A stretch of DNA of 64,000 bases from Rhizobium sp. FKY42. GTDB lineage: Bacteria > Pseudomonadota > Alphaproteobacteria > Rhizobiales > Rhizobiaceae. A model generated the notes under the pieces. It had not been told where the DNA came from. It searched no databases and worked only from the letters and a program-made list of their open reading frames with translations. Location of the stretch: assembly GCF_005222835.1 (NCBI RefSeq), contig NZ_STGA01000029.1:186001-250000 (forward strand), given 5' to 3'. The position numbers were made by a program, and so were the translations under genes. The number at the start of each line of letters is the position of its first letter. The first letter of the stretch is position 1. This document shows, piece after piece, positions 52,231-61,323 of the stretch.

Positions 52231-53460
52231 ATGACCAAGCCAAGTGCCGCCGTTTCACCAATGCCCTGGCTGATCATTGCCAGCGGCTCCCTTATTGTTA
52301 TGCTCATCTTCGGCCCCCGCTCGGCCATGGGCTTTTTCCAATTGCCGATGCTTTCGGAAACCGGTTGGGATCGCAGCACCTTTGGCCTTGCCATGGCGCT
52401 GCAAAACCTGTTCTGGGGTCTGAGCCAGCCCTTTTTCGGAGCAATCGCCGACCGCTTCGGCACGGCGCGTGTTCTTGTCGCTGCTGGTATTTTGTACGCG
52501 GCAGGTCTTTTACTCATGGCGCATGGCACGGCGCCCGTCTGGCTGCATGTTGGCGGCGGTATTCTGGTTGGTCTTGCCGTGGGCGCCGGTTCCTTCAGCG
52601 TAATCCTCTCGGCATTTGCCCGTAATGTGACCCCGCAGCAGCGTTCCATGGCTTTCGGCATTGGCACGGCGGCGGGTTCTGCTGGCATGTTCCTCTTCGC
52701 ACCGCTCAGCCAGACGCTGATCAATCTCTACGGCTGGTCGGATAGCCTGGTCATATTGGGCGGACTGATGCTCATCATTCCCTTGCTCGCCTTCCAGCTC
52801 AAGGGGAATGCCAATTCCGGCACTCAGAGCGCTTCCAGCGTTCAACAAAGTGTTGGGCAAGCGCTACGCGAGGCCTTTGCGCACCAGAGCTATCTGCTGC
52901 TGGTGAGCGGCTTTTTCGTCTGCGGTTTCCAGGTCGCGTTCATTACAGCACACTTTCCGGCCTATCTTGGCGATATCGGCATAGATGCGAAATACGCCGT
53001 GATCGCCATGGCGCTGATCGGCTTTTTTAACATCATCGGTTCACTGGGTGCAGGTTGGATCGGCCAGCGGTACTCAAAGCCTTACTTTCTGGCCTACATC
53101 TATATCGGCCGGTCTATCGCCGTGACAGCCTTCCTGCTTCTGCCGCAGACTCCGCTTTCGGTGATCATCTTCGCAACCGTCATGGGCCTGCTCTGGCTAT
53201 CCACGGTTCCGCCGACGAACGGTCTCGTGGCCATCATGTTCGGCACGCGGCATCTCGGCCTTCTGGGCGGCATGGTATTCCTCTCGCACCAGATCGGCTC
53301 CTTCCTCGGTGTGTGGATGGGCGGCTATCTGTACGATCACTTCGGTTCGTATGATCCGGTGTGGTGGCTGGGTGTCGGTCTCGGGATCTTTGCTGCAATC
53401 GTGCACTGGCCGATCCGCGAACGTCCGGTCGAACGGCTTCTGACCGCGAACCCGGCCTGA
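52231..53460 (+). CDS. MFS transporter, OFA/monocarboxylate-like
   Basis: 409 residues, twelve hydrophobic segments. Motif A-like GAIADRFGTARV after helix 2 and GWIGQRYSKPYFL in the second half. The shape and the opening (SGSLIVMLIFGPRSAMGFFQLPM) resemble the oxalate-formate/monocarboxylate family; the substrate is unknown. It ends one base before the convergent recO stop, with no room for a terminator. Confidence 0.88.
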   Translation: MTKPSAAVSPMPWLIIASGSLIVMLIFGPRSAMGFFQLPMLSETGWDRSTFGLAMALQNLFWGLSQPFFGAIADRFGTARVLVAAGILYAAGLLLMAHGTAPVWLHVGGGILVGLAVGAGSFSVILSAFARNVTPQQRSMAFGIGTAAGSAGMFLFAPLSQTLINLYGWSDSLVILGGLMLIIPLLAFQLKGNANSGTQSASSVQQSVGQALREAFAHQSYLLLVSGFFVCGFQVAFITAHFPAYLGDIGIDAKYAVIAMALIGFFNIIGSLGAGWIGQRYSKPYFLAYIYIGRSIAVTAFLLLPQTPLSVIIFATVMGLLWLSTVPPTNGLVAIMFGTRHLGLLGGMVFLSHQIGSFLGVWMGGYLYDHFGSYDPVWWLGVGLGIFAAIVHWPIRERPVERLLTANPA

Positions 53461-54228
53461 TCAAGCGTCCGGCGGAACCGGCTCGCTCGGCTTGTTCTTG
53501 CGCTCCAGCGCCTTTAGCGCTGCCTGGACGAAGCCGTCGCGGGCGGCGTTTTGCTGCAGGCCTCTGGGCTCGTAGACATGTCGGTGGAGAAAAAAACCGC
53601 TGAGGCGGAAGGCATCCGCCAGTTCACGCACGCCCGCCGGTTCGGAAGGCTCCGGTGAGAGAAATCCGGGAAGCGGCAGCATTCTGTCCGCATAGGGCGC
53701 ACCTGCATCGCGACTGACCGCGCGCCCGCTTTTCGGGGACACATAGATAAGCCCCTCCCGCGCACCCGTGGCCGCGCATTCGCCCAGATCGAGCCCGAAG
53801 CCGAGATCGTTCAGAACGGCAAGTTCGAAGCGAACATAGAGTTCGCCGGCCCCGGCGGGATCTTCCATATGATCGAGAATGGCATCCAGAGCATCGAACA
53901 GATGCGGATGCGGATCGCGCTCCGGCAGCAGGCGAAGCAGCGCCCCCATGGCCTGCACGCCATAAACCGCGGTCGCGCTTTCCATGAGACGCGCCGCCCG
54001 AAGGTGGATCGGCTCCAGTTTGTAATCGCCCAGGTGCTCGTCAAGCCTCGCGCGCCAGACCGCATCCACACGGTTCCCCGGTTGAAGCACTGGCTGCATG
54101 GTGCGGGAACGTCCACCGCGGACAAGGCCCATGTGGCGACCGCGCGTCTTCGTCATCAGTTCCGCAACGACGCTCGTTTCGCCATGGCGGCGAACACCGA
54201 TGACAATGCCTTCATCCTGCCACTGCAT
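53461..54228 (-). CDS. recO: DNA repair protein RecO
   Basis: 255 residues from [19 protein letters not shown], the standard RecO opening; the frame is open for 120 codons upstream, but those bases carry another gene. N-terminal OB-fold with [17 protein letters not shown], helical C-terminal part with [20 protein letters not shown]. The usual zinc cysteines are reduced to C-A-A, as in other rhizobia. RecO loads RecA onto SSB-coated DNA with RecR. It lies downstream of era, separated by a small gene on the other strand. Confidence 0.93.
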   Translation of the reverse strand: MQWQDEGIVIGVRRHGETSVVAELMTKTRGRHMGLVRGGRSRTMQPVLQPGNRVDAVWRARLDEHLGDYKLEPIHLRAARLMESATAVYGVQAMGALLRLLPERDPHPHLFDALDAILDHMEDPAGAGELYVRFELAVLNDLGFGLDLGECAATGAREGLIYVSPKSGRAVSRDAGAPYADRMLPLPGFLSPEPSEPAGVRELADAFRLSGFFLHRHVYEPRGLQQNAARDGFVQAALKALERKNKPSEPVPPDA

Positions 54229-54391
54229 AGTGCCCGTATATTCCTTCTGAAACGCAGTTTCACCTGACATCGGGTCTACGCGCAATCGCGCAGACGTGCT
54301 GGAACAAAACATAGCATCAGGTGCCTGGAAGCGGGAACCAAACAGGGGGCTGATCGGTTGCTGCGCCGAGAGTAAAAATTCCGGAGAAACC

Positions 54392-54784
54392 ATGCGCAAC
54401 GCGTCGCTCGCAGTCCTTATCACCCTTCCCGCATTGATCTCCGTTGCGCCGCAAATGGCCCGCGCGCAATCCGTCGAACTGGAGCAGGCCTGTGTCGCAG
54501 TGGCCAAGAGCTTCATGCTGGTTCCGACGCTGAAGACCGGCGTCGTGCAATCCTTCCCAGAGCTTGACCCGCCGGGTGCACGCCTCACTTACTCTACACG
54601 GGCAAACCCGGAGCCGACCGACTATACGAACGAGATCAATTGCGAGTTCGAAAAGGCTCAAGCCCCGTACGGGCTCAAGCGCTTTTGTATTTCCAACACC
54701 TGTTATTCAGCAAGCGAGAAGGAAGACGAGAACCGCCGCCGCTTCCTGGAAGTGAAGGCGCTGATGGACCGTCAGAAGCGCTAA
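54392..54784 (+). CDS. Small secreted protein (130 aa)
   Basis: Start [16 protein letters not shown] with CGGAG upstream. Signal peptide ends near ARAQ; the mature part has four cysteines ([22 protein letters not shown]), so two disulfides are likely, and a charged helical end ([16 protein letters not shown]). It sits on the plus strand between recO and era, both minus. I do not recognise a family; function unknown. Confidence 0.75.
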   Translation: MRNASLAVLITLPALISVAPQMARAQSVELEQACVAVAKSFMLVPTLKTGVVQSFPELDPPGARLTYSTRANPEPTDYTNEINCEFEKAQAPYGLKRFCISNTCYSASEKEDENRRRFLEVKALMDRQKR

Positions 54785-54794
54785 CACAAGGGGC

Positions 54795-55748
54795 TCAGCC
54801 CCTCGGGAACTCCAGCCCCATCTCGCGGAAACGTTCCGGATCATCGCCCCAGTTTTCGCGAACCTTCACGAACAGAAACAGGTGAACGGGCTGTTCGAGG
54901 ATTTCGGACAGCTCCTTGCGGGACGCGGTGGAGATTGCCTTGATCGCTTCGCCACCCTTGCCAAGCGCGATTTTCTTCTGGCTGTCGCGCTCGACATAGA
55001 TCACCTGTTCGATGCGAACGGATCCATCCTTACGCTCTTCCCACTTCTCGGTTTCAACATGCGAGGAATAGGGAAGCTCCTGATGCAGGCGCAGAAACAG
55101 TTTTTCGCGCGTGATTTCGGCGGCAAGCTGGCGCATGGGCAGATCGGAAATCTGGTCTTCCGGATAGTACCACGGGCCTTCCGGCAGAACCTCTGCGAGG
55201 TGATCCATGAGATCTTCGCAGCCGGAACCCGTTGTTGCCGAAATCATGAATGTCCGCTCGAACTTGACCGATTCGTTCGCAGTCTGCGCCAGCTTGAGCA
55301 GATCCTCCGGCTTCACACGGTCAATCTTGTTCAGAACCAGTATCTTCGGCTGATGAACGTCCTTCAGACCTTCCAGGATAGCTTCCGCATCGCCCCGAAG
55401 GCCGCGCTCGCTATCGATCAGCAGCATGATGAAATCGGCATCCTTGGCACCGCCCCAGGCGGATGTCACCATCGCACGATCAAGACGCCTGCGCGGCTTG
55501 AAGATACCTGGTGTATCCATGAAAACGATCTGCGCGTTTTTGTGGATGGCAATCCCCCGCACGATAGCGCGCGTGGTCTGAACCTTGTGGCTGACGATCG
55601 AGACCTTGGCGCCGACCAGCCGATTGACCAGCGTAGACTTGCCAGCATTCGTCGCGCCGATCAGAGCCACGAAGCCGGAATGGGTTTTTGGCGCATCCGC
55701 CACTGGAGTGCCGACACCATCGTCGGCAATATTCTGTTCTTCGCTCAT
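54795..55748 (-). CDS. era: GTPase Era
   Basis: 317 residues. G1 GATNAGKST, G2 region QTTRAIVRGI, G3 DTPGIF, G4 NKID, and a C-terminal KH RNA-binding domain with GKGGEAIKAISTASRKEL. Era binds the 3' end of 16S rRNA and helps 30S assembly. It starts 10 bases after the rnc stop, in the conserved lepB-rnc-era order. Confidence 0.96.
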   Translation of the reverse strand: MSEEQNIADDGVGTPVADAPKTHSGFVALIGATNAGKSTLVNRLVGAKVSIVSHKVQTTRAIVRGIAIHKNAQIVFMDTPGIFKPRRRLDRAMVTSAWGGAKDADFIMLLIDSERGLRGDAEAILEGLKDVHQPKILVLNKIDRVKPEDLLKLAQTANESVKFERTFMISATTGSGCEDLMDHLAEVLPEGPWYYPEDQISDLPMRQLAAEITREKLFLRLHQELPYSSHVETEKWEERKDGSVRIEQVIYVERDSQKKIALGKGGEAIKAISTASRKELSEILEQPVHLFLFVKVRENWGDDPERFREMGLEFPRG

Positions 55749-55757
55749 CTTGACCCT

Positions 55758-56474
55758 TCAGCCTTCTTGTTCAGGCTTTTGCCAGATGCCTTCGCGCTCC
55801 AGCAGTTTCGTTGCTGCAACCTGCTCCGCCGCCCGCTTGGAGCGTTCGATACCGGTCTCGGGCTCCACACCCTCGATTTCGACCGTCACGGTGAATTGCG
55901 GTTCGTGGTCGGGACCGGAACGATCATCAACACGGTAGTGAGGCGTGCGACCGAACTTCGCGTGCGACCATTCCTGCAATTCCGTCTTGGCATCACGGCG
56001 GCCATTGGCAGAGCTTTTCGCCCGCTTTTCCCAATGCTTGAGAATGAAGCTTCTCGCAGCCTCCAGTCCAGCGTCAAGATAGATGGCAGCAATCAGGCTT
56101 TCCACAACGTCGGCCCGCACGTTCTGCATGCGCTTGCCGGTCAGCTTCTTTACATCGGAACCGGTTCGAATGAACTGGTGAAGACCGAGATCATCCGAAA
56201 CGCTGGCGCAGCTTTCCGCGCTGACCAACTGGTTCAGGCGAACGGAAAGTTCGCCCTCCGTCGCCATCGAATAGGTGCTGAACAACAGTTCTGCAACGCA
56301 CAGGCCAAGCACACGGTCGCCCAGAAACTCAAGCCGCTCGTAGTTCGATGCCTTGCCGCCGCCGGTGCTTGAATGCGTCAGCGCGCGATCCAGCCACTGC
56401 TTATCCGCAAACGTATGCCCGAGCGCCGTTTCCAGCTTTACGCGCTGATCTGCGGACAGGTTCGTCGCCTTCAT
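55758..56474 (-). CDS. rnc: Ribonuclease III
   Basis: 238 residues from MKATNLSADQRV, whose ATG overlaps the lepB stop as TAATG. The RNase III signature is NYERLEFLGDRVLG; metal ligands Glu and Asp lie there and in VVESLIAAIYLDAG. The C-terminal double-stranded RNA-binding domain has TELQEWSHAKFG and RAAEQVAATKLLE. It processes rRNA precursors and cleaves structured mRNA. Overlap implies translational coupling to lepB. Confidence 0.96.
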   Translation of the reverse strand: MKATNLSADQRVKLETALGHTFADKQWLDRALTHSSTGGGKASNYERLEFLGDRVLGLCVAELLFSTYSMATEGELSVRLNQLVSAESCASVSDDLGLHQFIRTGSDVKKLTGKRMQNVRADVVESLIAAIYLDAGLEAARSFILKHWEKRAKSSANGRRDAKTELQEWSHAKFGRTPHYRVDDRSGPDHEPQFTVTVEIEGVEPETGIERSKRAAEQVAATKLLEREGIWQKPEQEG

Positions 56475-57217
56475 TATTGAACGCCCTTGAAGAGACGATC
56501 CCAGCGCATGTTGACAGGCCACTTCCAGATTTCGCTGAAGGAGGTATCGTTGCCCAGCGAGAAGAAAATGATGCTGGCGCGACCAACAAGATTTTCCGCA
56601 GGAACGTAGCCGACATCAAAGCGGCTATCGAGAGAGTTGTCGCGATTATCGCCCATGAAGAAATAATGTCCCGCAGGAACGACGAACTCGCGTGTGTTAT
56701 CGCCACGACCGTCCTGGATCTGATCCAGCGTTTCGTAAGCCTTGCCGTTATCCAGCGTCTCACGAAAGACCGGCACATCCGTGCCTGGGTCGAGACGGTA
56801 GTCCGATGTGAATTTTCCATCAGGTTGCTTGGGAACCGGCTTGCCGTTCAAATGCAGGACACCGTTGATCATCTGAATGCGGTCACCCGGCAGGCCGATC
56901 AGGCGCTTGATGTAGTCCACATTCGGATCTGTCGGCAGACGGAAAACGATGACATCGCCGCGTGTCGGTTCGCTGGCCAGAATGCGCCCCGAAAACAGGT
57001 TTGGCGACAGGGGCAGCGAATACTTGGAGTAGCCGTAGGCGAACTTGTTGACGAAGATGTAGTCGCCCACCAGAAGCGTCGGCATCATCGAGCCTGACGG
57101 AATTGTAAAGGGTTGAAACAGTACAGTACGGATAACCAACGCCAGCAGAAGCGCCTGGATGATGACCTTGATGTTTTCCCAGAGGGCGCTCTGTGACTTT
57201 TCGGCTTTTTCGGACAC
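56474..57217 (-). CDS. lepB: Signal peptidase I
   Basis: 247 residues, GTG start. N-terminal membrane helix at about 15-35, box B IPSGSMMPTL with catalytic Ser43, box D RGDVIVFR then YIKRLIGLPGDRI with catalytic Lys104, and box E MGDNRDNSLDSR. It cuts signal peptides of exported proteins on the outer face of the inner membrane. It precedes rnc and follows acpS in the conserved cluster. Confidence 0.96.
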   Translation of the reverse strand: MSEKAEKSQSALWENIKVIIQALLLALVIRTVLFQPFTIPSGSMMPTLLVGDYIFVNKFAYGYSKYSLPLSPNLFSGRILASEPTRGDVIVFRLPTDPNVDYIKRLIGLPGDRIQMINGVLHLNGKPVPKQPDGKFTSDYRLDPGTDVPVFRETLDNGKAYETLDQIQDGRGDNTREFVVPAGHYFFMGDNRDNSLDSRFDVGYVPAENLVGRASIIFFSLGNDTSFSEIWKWPVNMRWDRLFKGVQ

Positions 57218-57282
57218 GGTTGACGTCTTTCGTTATCGGCTTTCGCGCTTCTCTAACCCCTTCCAGGGGAGCGGGCAATGCC

Positions 57283-57708
57283 TCAGCGCGACAGGATGGA
57301 GGCTTCACTAGAAATGGGGCGTGCCTCGATGATCACAAAGGCCTGAGCGTAAGGATATTCATCGGTAATGGTCAAATGAATCACAGCTTCGTGCCCGGCA
57401 GGCATCATCGATGCCAGATGCGCGCCCGCGCCGCCTGTCAGCAGCATTGTGGGTTTGCCCGATGGCAGGTTGACGACCCCCATGTCGCGCCAGAAGACAC
57501 CCTGCGCAATGCCGGTGCCCAAGGCCTTGGAGCAGGCTTCCTTGGCAGCGAAGCGTTTGGCGTAGGAGGCGGTACGCGTCTTGCGCCCGTCGGACTTGCG
57601 ACGTTCAATTTCCGTGAAACAGCGATGGGTAAAGCGCTCGCCGAAACGCTCGATGGATTTTTCAACCCTGCGGATATCGATCAGGTCGCTACCCATTCCA
57701 ATGATCAT
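57283..57708 (-). CDS. acpS: Holo-[acyl carrier protein] synthase
   Basis: 141 residues from [18 protein letters not shown] with AGGATCACC before the ATG. Asp8 and the Glu in [15 protein letters not shown] bind magnesium. AcpS transfers phosphopantetheine from CoA to Ser37 of the AcpP encoded at 3.7 kb. In many relatives pdxJ or pyrE lies just upstream; here 273 bases without a gene and a DUF3563 peptide gene take that place. Confidence 0.94.
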   Translation of the reverse strand: MIIGMGSDLIDIRRVEKSIERFGERFTHRCFTEIERRKSDGRKTRTASYAKRFAAKEACSKALGTGIAQGVFWRDMGVVNLPSGKPTMLLTGGAGAHLASMMPAGHEAVIHLTITDEYPYAQAFVIIEARPISSEASILSR

Positions 57709-57981
57709 GGTGATCCTTTCGCCCTGGCCAACAAAGCCACCCTCAAGATGGGTCTGTGCCGCATGCTGGCGCTCAAGCGACAAAGGCCGCACGCCAGCCC
57801 CTCAAGGCGATACCGCAAGGACGCATATTCTGCAATCACCGAACGGCGCCAAACAGGCAAGAGCGCCGCGCTACTCATCCCGAAAGTGCGCTCCCAGGCG
57901 GAGCCATGCACCTATCGGACCTTCAGTCATGTATTTTGCACCGCACCATGATTGTGCGAAGCAGGTTGTTGATCGTCCTGC
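57709..57981. other. Non-coding stretch upstream of acpS
   Basis: 273 bases with no supported gene. The open frames here (for example on the minus strand from 57911) have no homology I recognise and no start signal. Presumably it holds the acpS promoter and the end of the DUF3563 transcript. Confidence 0.4.
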
Positions 57982-58134
57982 TCAGAAGGACTTGCGGAAC
58001 ATACCACGATCGACCTGACGCATGCGGTATTCGAGTTCGATTGCGTCGCTTGCGTCGTTCAAATAGGCCATTTCACGTTCCTGAACGGTCGGAGCGCGAA
58101 GGGCGCGGGCGAGCTGTCTCATAGGCTTGAACAT
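57982..58134 (-). CDS. DUF3563 family small protein (50 aa)
   Basis: 50 residues from MFKPMRQLARALRAP, with the strong Shine-Dalgarno AAGGAG 8 bases upstream. The core REMAYLNDASDAIELEYRMRQ is the DUF3563 wording: an amphipathic helix with a Y-L-x-x-x-x-D pattern. These peptides are common in proteobacteria, and their function is unknown. The frame is open 27 codons upstream without a better start. Separate from rsh, which ends 134 bases upstream. Confidence 0.82.
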   Translation of the reverse strand: MFKPMRQLARALRAPTVQEREMAYLNDASDAIELEYRMRQVDRGMFRKSF

Positions 58135-58210
58135 GTGTTCGTCTCCTTGTTGCGATGCACAAAACATAAGACGAACCGATTGAAACCACCAGAGCCAGTG
58201 CGCTTCAGCT

Positions 58211-58231
58211 GCCATGCATTACGCGCATGGC
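58211..58231. other. Hairpin between rsh and the DUF3563 gene
   Basis: gccatgc / gcatggc, 7-bp perfect stem with a 7-base loop, 38 bases after the rsh stop. No T-run. Confidence 0.4.
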
Positions 58232-58268
58232 TTGATTAGAAGAATGGCAACGAGCGATTAACGAATGA

Positions 58269-60509
58269 TCAATCGTACAGCCGCTTGACCGTGGAGATGC
58301 AATCCAGTTCCTTCAACTGCGACAGCAGCTGATTCAACTGACGCAAATCCCAGACTTCCAGTTCCAGCGCCAGTTCCGAGAAGTCGGTCGCGACACGACC
58401 CATGGTCATCATGCGGATGTTGATGTCGAGGCGGGCAATCGTCTGGGCAACGGTGGCCAGAGTACCGGGCTCGTTCAGGGCATTGATGACAACCTTGGCC
58501 ATGAAGCGCGACTTGTTGGCCTCATCGAGATCCCAGCGAACATCGATCCAGCGTTCCGGCTGATCATCGAAGCGTTGAAGCGCGGAAGACTGGATTGGGT
58601 AGATAGTCAGGCCCTTCCCCTCCTCCATGATACCCACGATGCGATCTCCGGGCACCGCACCGGACGGGGCAAACTGCACCTCGATATGATCGGCCAGGCC
58701 GCGGATCGGCAAAGGATCGGGACCAGAGCCATTCGCTACTGCCGCTTCACTTGCCTCTTGCGCCGTGCGCTCGCGACCCGGAAGACGGAACATCATGCCT
58801 GAAGCGCTCTGCATGTTGAACCAGCCCTGATCAGCCGCTGGCTTGATGGTGGCGCGCTCGTCCTTGTAATCGGGGAAGACGGCCCGGAAGACATCGAGCG
58901 AGGAGAGCTCGCCGCGCCCGACAGACGCAATCGCGTCTTCCACATCCTTGTGGCCAAGTCTAAAAAGAGCTGGCTTGAGGATATCACGCGAGAACTGTTT
59001 GCCTGCACGCTCGAATGTGCGCTCCAGAATGCGATAACCAAGCCCTGCATATTGCTTGCGGATTGCCATGCGGGTCGCGCGCCGGATGGCGGCACGCGCC
59101 TTGCCAGTCACCACAATCTCTTCCCAGGCAGCAGGCGGAACCTGCACGCCGGACCGAATGATCTCGACTTCATCGCCATTGTTCAGGCGGGTGACAAGCG
59201 GCATGATGCGGCCATTGATCTTGGCACCGACTGTCGTATCGCCAATGTTTGTATGGACCGCGTAGGCGAAATCGATCGGAGTGGCGCCGCGCGGCAGGGC
59301 AATCAACTTACCCTTTGGCGTGAAGCAGAAAACCTGATCCTGGAACAGCTCGAGCTTGGTATGTTCGAGAAATTCTTCCGGATTGTCCCCTTCCGCCAGC
59401 GCCTCAATCGTATGGCGCAGCCAGGAATAGGCGTTGGATTCCTTCGAGAGAAGCTCGCCTCCCTCCGTGTTTTCGCCATCCTTATAGAGGCTATGCGCCG
59501 CGATACCGAATTCCGCTATCTCATGCATACGCCGCGTGCGGATTTGCAGTTCGATACGCTGCCGCGACGGGCCAACGATCGTGGTGTGGATGGAGCGATA
59601 ATCGTTCTGCTTCGGGGTCGATATATAGTCCTTGAAACGGCCTGGAACGACGCGCCAGCGGGTATGGACGATACCAAGCGCACGGTAACAGGCTGGGATG
59701 TCGTCGACCAGGATACGAAAGCCATAGACATCCGAAAGCTGTTCGAAGGACAGGGATTTGGACTGCATCTTGCGGAAGACGGAATAAGGCTTCTTCTGTC
59801 GCCCTTTCACGTAAGGGTTCAGCAATCCGTTGGCGACGAGAAGCTCGCGCAATTCCTCCTCGATCTTCGAGATGAGCCCTTCGTTGCGCGAAGAGAGCTC
59901 TGCCAGACGCTTCGTGACCGTCTCGTAGGCTTCGGGATTCAAATAGCGGAACGAGAGATCCTCAAGCTCGTCACGCATGTCCTGCATACCCATGCGGCCC
60001 GCAAGCGGCGCATAGATATCCATGGTTTCTTCGGAAATACGGGCGCGCTTGTCGTCACGCATGTGCTCAAGCGTGCGCATGTTGTGCAGGCGATCGGCAA
60101 GCTTGACCAGAAGAACGCGCACATCATCGGAGATCGCGAGAAGCAGCTTGCGAAGGTTCTCTGCCTGCTTGGCTTTCTTGGAAACGAGATCAAGACGCTT
60201 GAGCTTGGTCAGACCTTCGACGAGCCGACCAATATCCTCGCCGAAGAGTTCATCGATTTCGGCACGGGTCGCGGTGGTATCTTCGATCGTATCGTGCAGG
60301 AGAGCCACGGCAATGGTCGACTCATCCAGATGCATATCGGTCAGGATGGCGGCAACTTCCAGCGGATGGGAAATGTAAGGGTCGCCGCTGGCACGCTTCT
60401 GCTGGCCATGTTTCTGCATGGCGTAGACATAGGCTTTGTTAAGCAGAGCTTCGTTTGCGTCGGGCTTGTACTTCTGGACGCGCTCAACGAGCTCGTATTG
60501 CCGCATCAT
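58269..60509 (-). CDS. rsh: Bifunctional (p)ppGpp synthetase/hydrolase Rsh
   Basis: 746 residues. Hydrolase domain: H48 in YISHPLE, H72-D73 and E76-D77 in LLHDTIEDT, with LVKLADRLHNMRTL. Synthetase domain: GRQKKPYSVFRKMQSK and DVYGFRILVDD. Then TGS (CFTPKGKLIALPRGATPIDF) and a C-terminal ACT domain. With an intact HD site this is the single RelA/SpoT-type enzyme of alphaproteobacteria, making and removing ppGpp. Two Met codons open the frame; either may start. It follows rpoZ, whose product helps RNA polymerase sense ppGpp. Confidence 0.95.
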   Translation of the reverse strand: MMRQYELVERVQKYKPDANEALLNKAYVYAMQKHGQQKRASGDPYISHPLEVAAILTDMHLDESTIAVALLHDTIEDTTATRAEIDELFGEDIGRLVEGLTKLKRLDLVSKKAKQAENLRKLLLAISDDVRVLLVKLADRLHNMRTLEHMRDDKRARISEETMDIYAPLAGRMGMQDMRDELEDLSFRYLNPEAYETVTKRLAELSSRNEGLISKIEEELRELLVANGLLNPYVKGRQKKPYSVFRKMQSKSLSFEQLSDVYGFRILVDDIPACYRALGIVHTRWRVVPGRFKDYISTPKQNDYRSIHTTIVGPSRQRIELQIRTRRMHEIAEFGIAAHSLYKDGENTEGGELLSKESNAYSWLRHTIEALAEGDNPEEFLEHTKLELFQDQVFCFTPKGKLIALPRGATPIDFAYAVHTNIGDTTVGAKINGRIMPLVTRLNNGDEVEIIRSGVQVPPAAWEEIVVTGKARAAIRRATRMAIRKQYAGLGYRILERTFERAGKQFSRDILKPALFRLGHKDVEDAIASVGRGELSSLDVFRAVFPDYKDERATIKPAADQGWFNMQSASGMMFRLPGRERTAQEASEAAVANGSGPDPLPIRGLADHIEVQFAPSGAVPGDRIVGIMEEGKGLTIYPIQSSALQRFDDQPERWIDVRWDLDEANKSRFMAKVVINALNEPGTLATVAQTIARLDINIRMMTMGRVATDFSELALELEVWDLRQLNQLLSQLKELDCISTVKRLYD

Positions 60510-60534
60510 GCCGTGGAAAATCCTGTCGAACTTG

Positions 60535-60574
60535 AAAACAAAAAAGGCGCGCCGACCTATGCGTCGACGCGACC
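60535..60574 (-). terminator. Terminator after rpoZ
   Basis: Read on the minus strand: an 11-bp stem (two G-U pairs, one bulged C) between gg-t-(c)-gcgtcgac and gtcggcgcgcc, 6-base loop gcatag, then TTTTTTGTTTT. Lies between rpoZ and rsh, so most transcripts should stop here. Confidence 0.75.
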
Positions 60575-60623
60575 ATCAATATATCCGCTACGCCGCATCA
60601 GATACAGCGTCGACTGATAAATA

Positions 60624-61034
60624 TCAGTAGTCGTCGCTCTTTTCCGGCGGAACGAGACCTTCGATACCGGCCAGCAAATCTTCTTCCGACATCTGGTCGA
60701 ACGTCAGCGTCTCAGGAAGATCGTCTTCGTCAAGCACCTTGTCCTGACCGGAAGCGCCTGCATTAGCGGCAATAAGGCTGGACGGATCGGGTTCCGGCTC
60801 ATCGACTTCAACATGCTTCTGAAGGGAATGGATCAGATCTTCCTTAAGGTCGTCGGGCGAAAGCGTCTCGTCGGCGATCTCGCGCAGTGCAACAACCGGG
60901 TTCTTGTCGTTGTCGCGATCAACGGTGATGGAGGCACCCTGAGAAATCTGACGTGCGCGATGGCTTGCCAGAAGCACAAGCTCAAAACGGTTATCGACTT
61001 TGTCGATGCAATCTTCTACTGTGACTCGAGCCAT
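60624..61034 (-). CDS. rpoZ: RNA polymerase omega subunit
   Basis: 136 residues. Omega core [29 protein letters not shown] to [11 protein letters not shown], followed by an acidic C-terminal extension (PEPDPSSL ... [10 protein letters not shown]) typical of alphaproteobacteria. Omega aids assembly of the beta' subunit and forms part of a ppGpp site, which fits its place beside rsh. A terminator separates the two genes. Confidence 0.96.
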   Translation of the reverse strand: MARVTVEDCIDKVDNRFELVLLASHRARQISQGASITVDRDNDKNPVVALREIADETLSPDDLKEDLIHSLQKHVEVDEPEPDPSSLIAANAGASGQDKVLDEDDLPETLTFDQMSEEDLLAGIEGLVPPEKSDDY

Positions 61035-61074
61035 AGCCTGTCCTTTACGGTCGGTATTTCAGGATTTGATATGC

Positions 61075-61103
61075 CGGATACAGGCAACGGCCCCGAAATT
61101 CAA
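61075..61103 (-). promoter_or_regulatory. Candidate rpoZ promoter
   Basis: Minus strand: TTGAAT, 17-base spacer, TATCCG, about 40 bases upstream of the rpoZ ATG. Confidence 0.42.
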
Positions 61104-61202
61104 GTTTTTCCTGTCGCGGCCGCGATTTACCCCCTTCTCACCACAAAGTCTATGGTATATTCAACCATAAGTTGCTTGGATAAATTTGAGCCGTGCCGTA
61201 AA

Positions 61203-61238
61203 GGCTGGTTATATGAAAATATCATAATGTTACCAGCC
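61203..61238. repeat. Nested inverted repeat between rpoZ and the NYN gene
   Basis: Outer arms ggctggt (61203-61209) / accagcc (61232-61238) enclose inner arms tatga / tcata around an AT-only centre. A smaller repeat, tatggt / accata, lies at 61151-61169. Candidate regulatory sites in the 289-base divergent region. Confidence 0.55.
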
Positions 61239-61253
61239 ATTTCTACAATTCTG

Positions 61254-61282
61254 TTGTGAAATTTTTCGTACGACAGACATAG
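61254..61282 (+). promoter_or_regulatory. Candidate promoter of the NYN gene
   Basis: TTGTGA, 17-base spacer, ACATAG, ending 41 bases before the ATG at 61324. Confidence 0.4.
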
Positions 61283-61323
61283 TGGCCGGGTCGCAGTAGG
61301 ATTTCTGGGACGGATGAGGATTT

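Noticed and set aside
54882-56372. 496-codon frame antisense to era and rnc
   Set aside because: Both opposing genes have complete catalytic motifs; the frame is a compositional shadow.
58950-60617. 555-codon open frame on the plus strand opposite rsh
   Set aside because: It lies antisense to the full-length, motif-complete rsh gene. Its protein has no recognisable family and arises from high third-position G+C.
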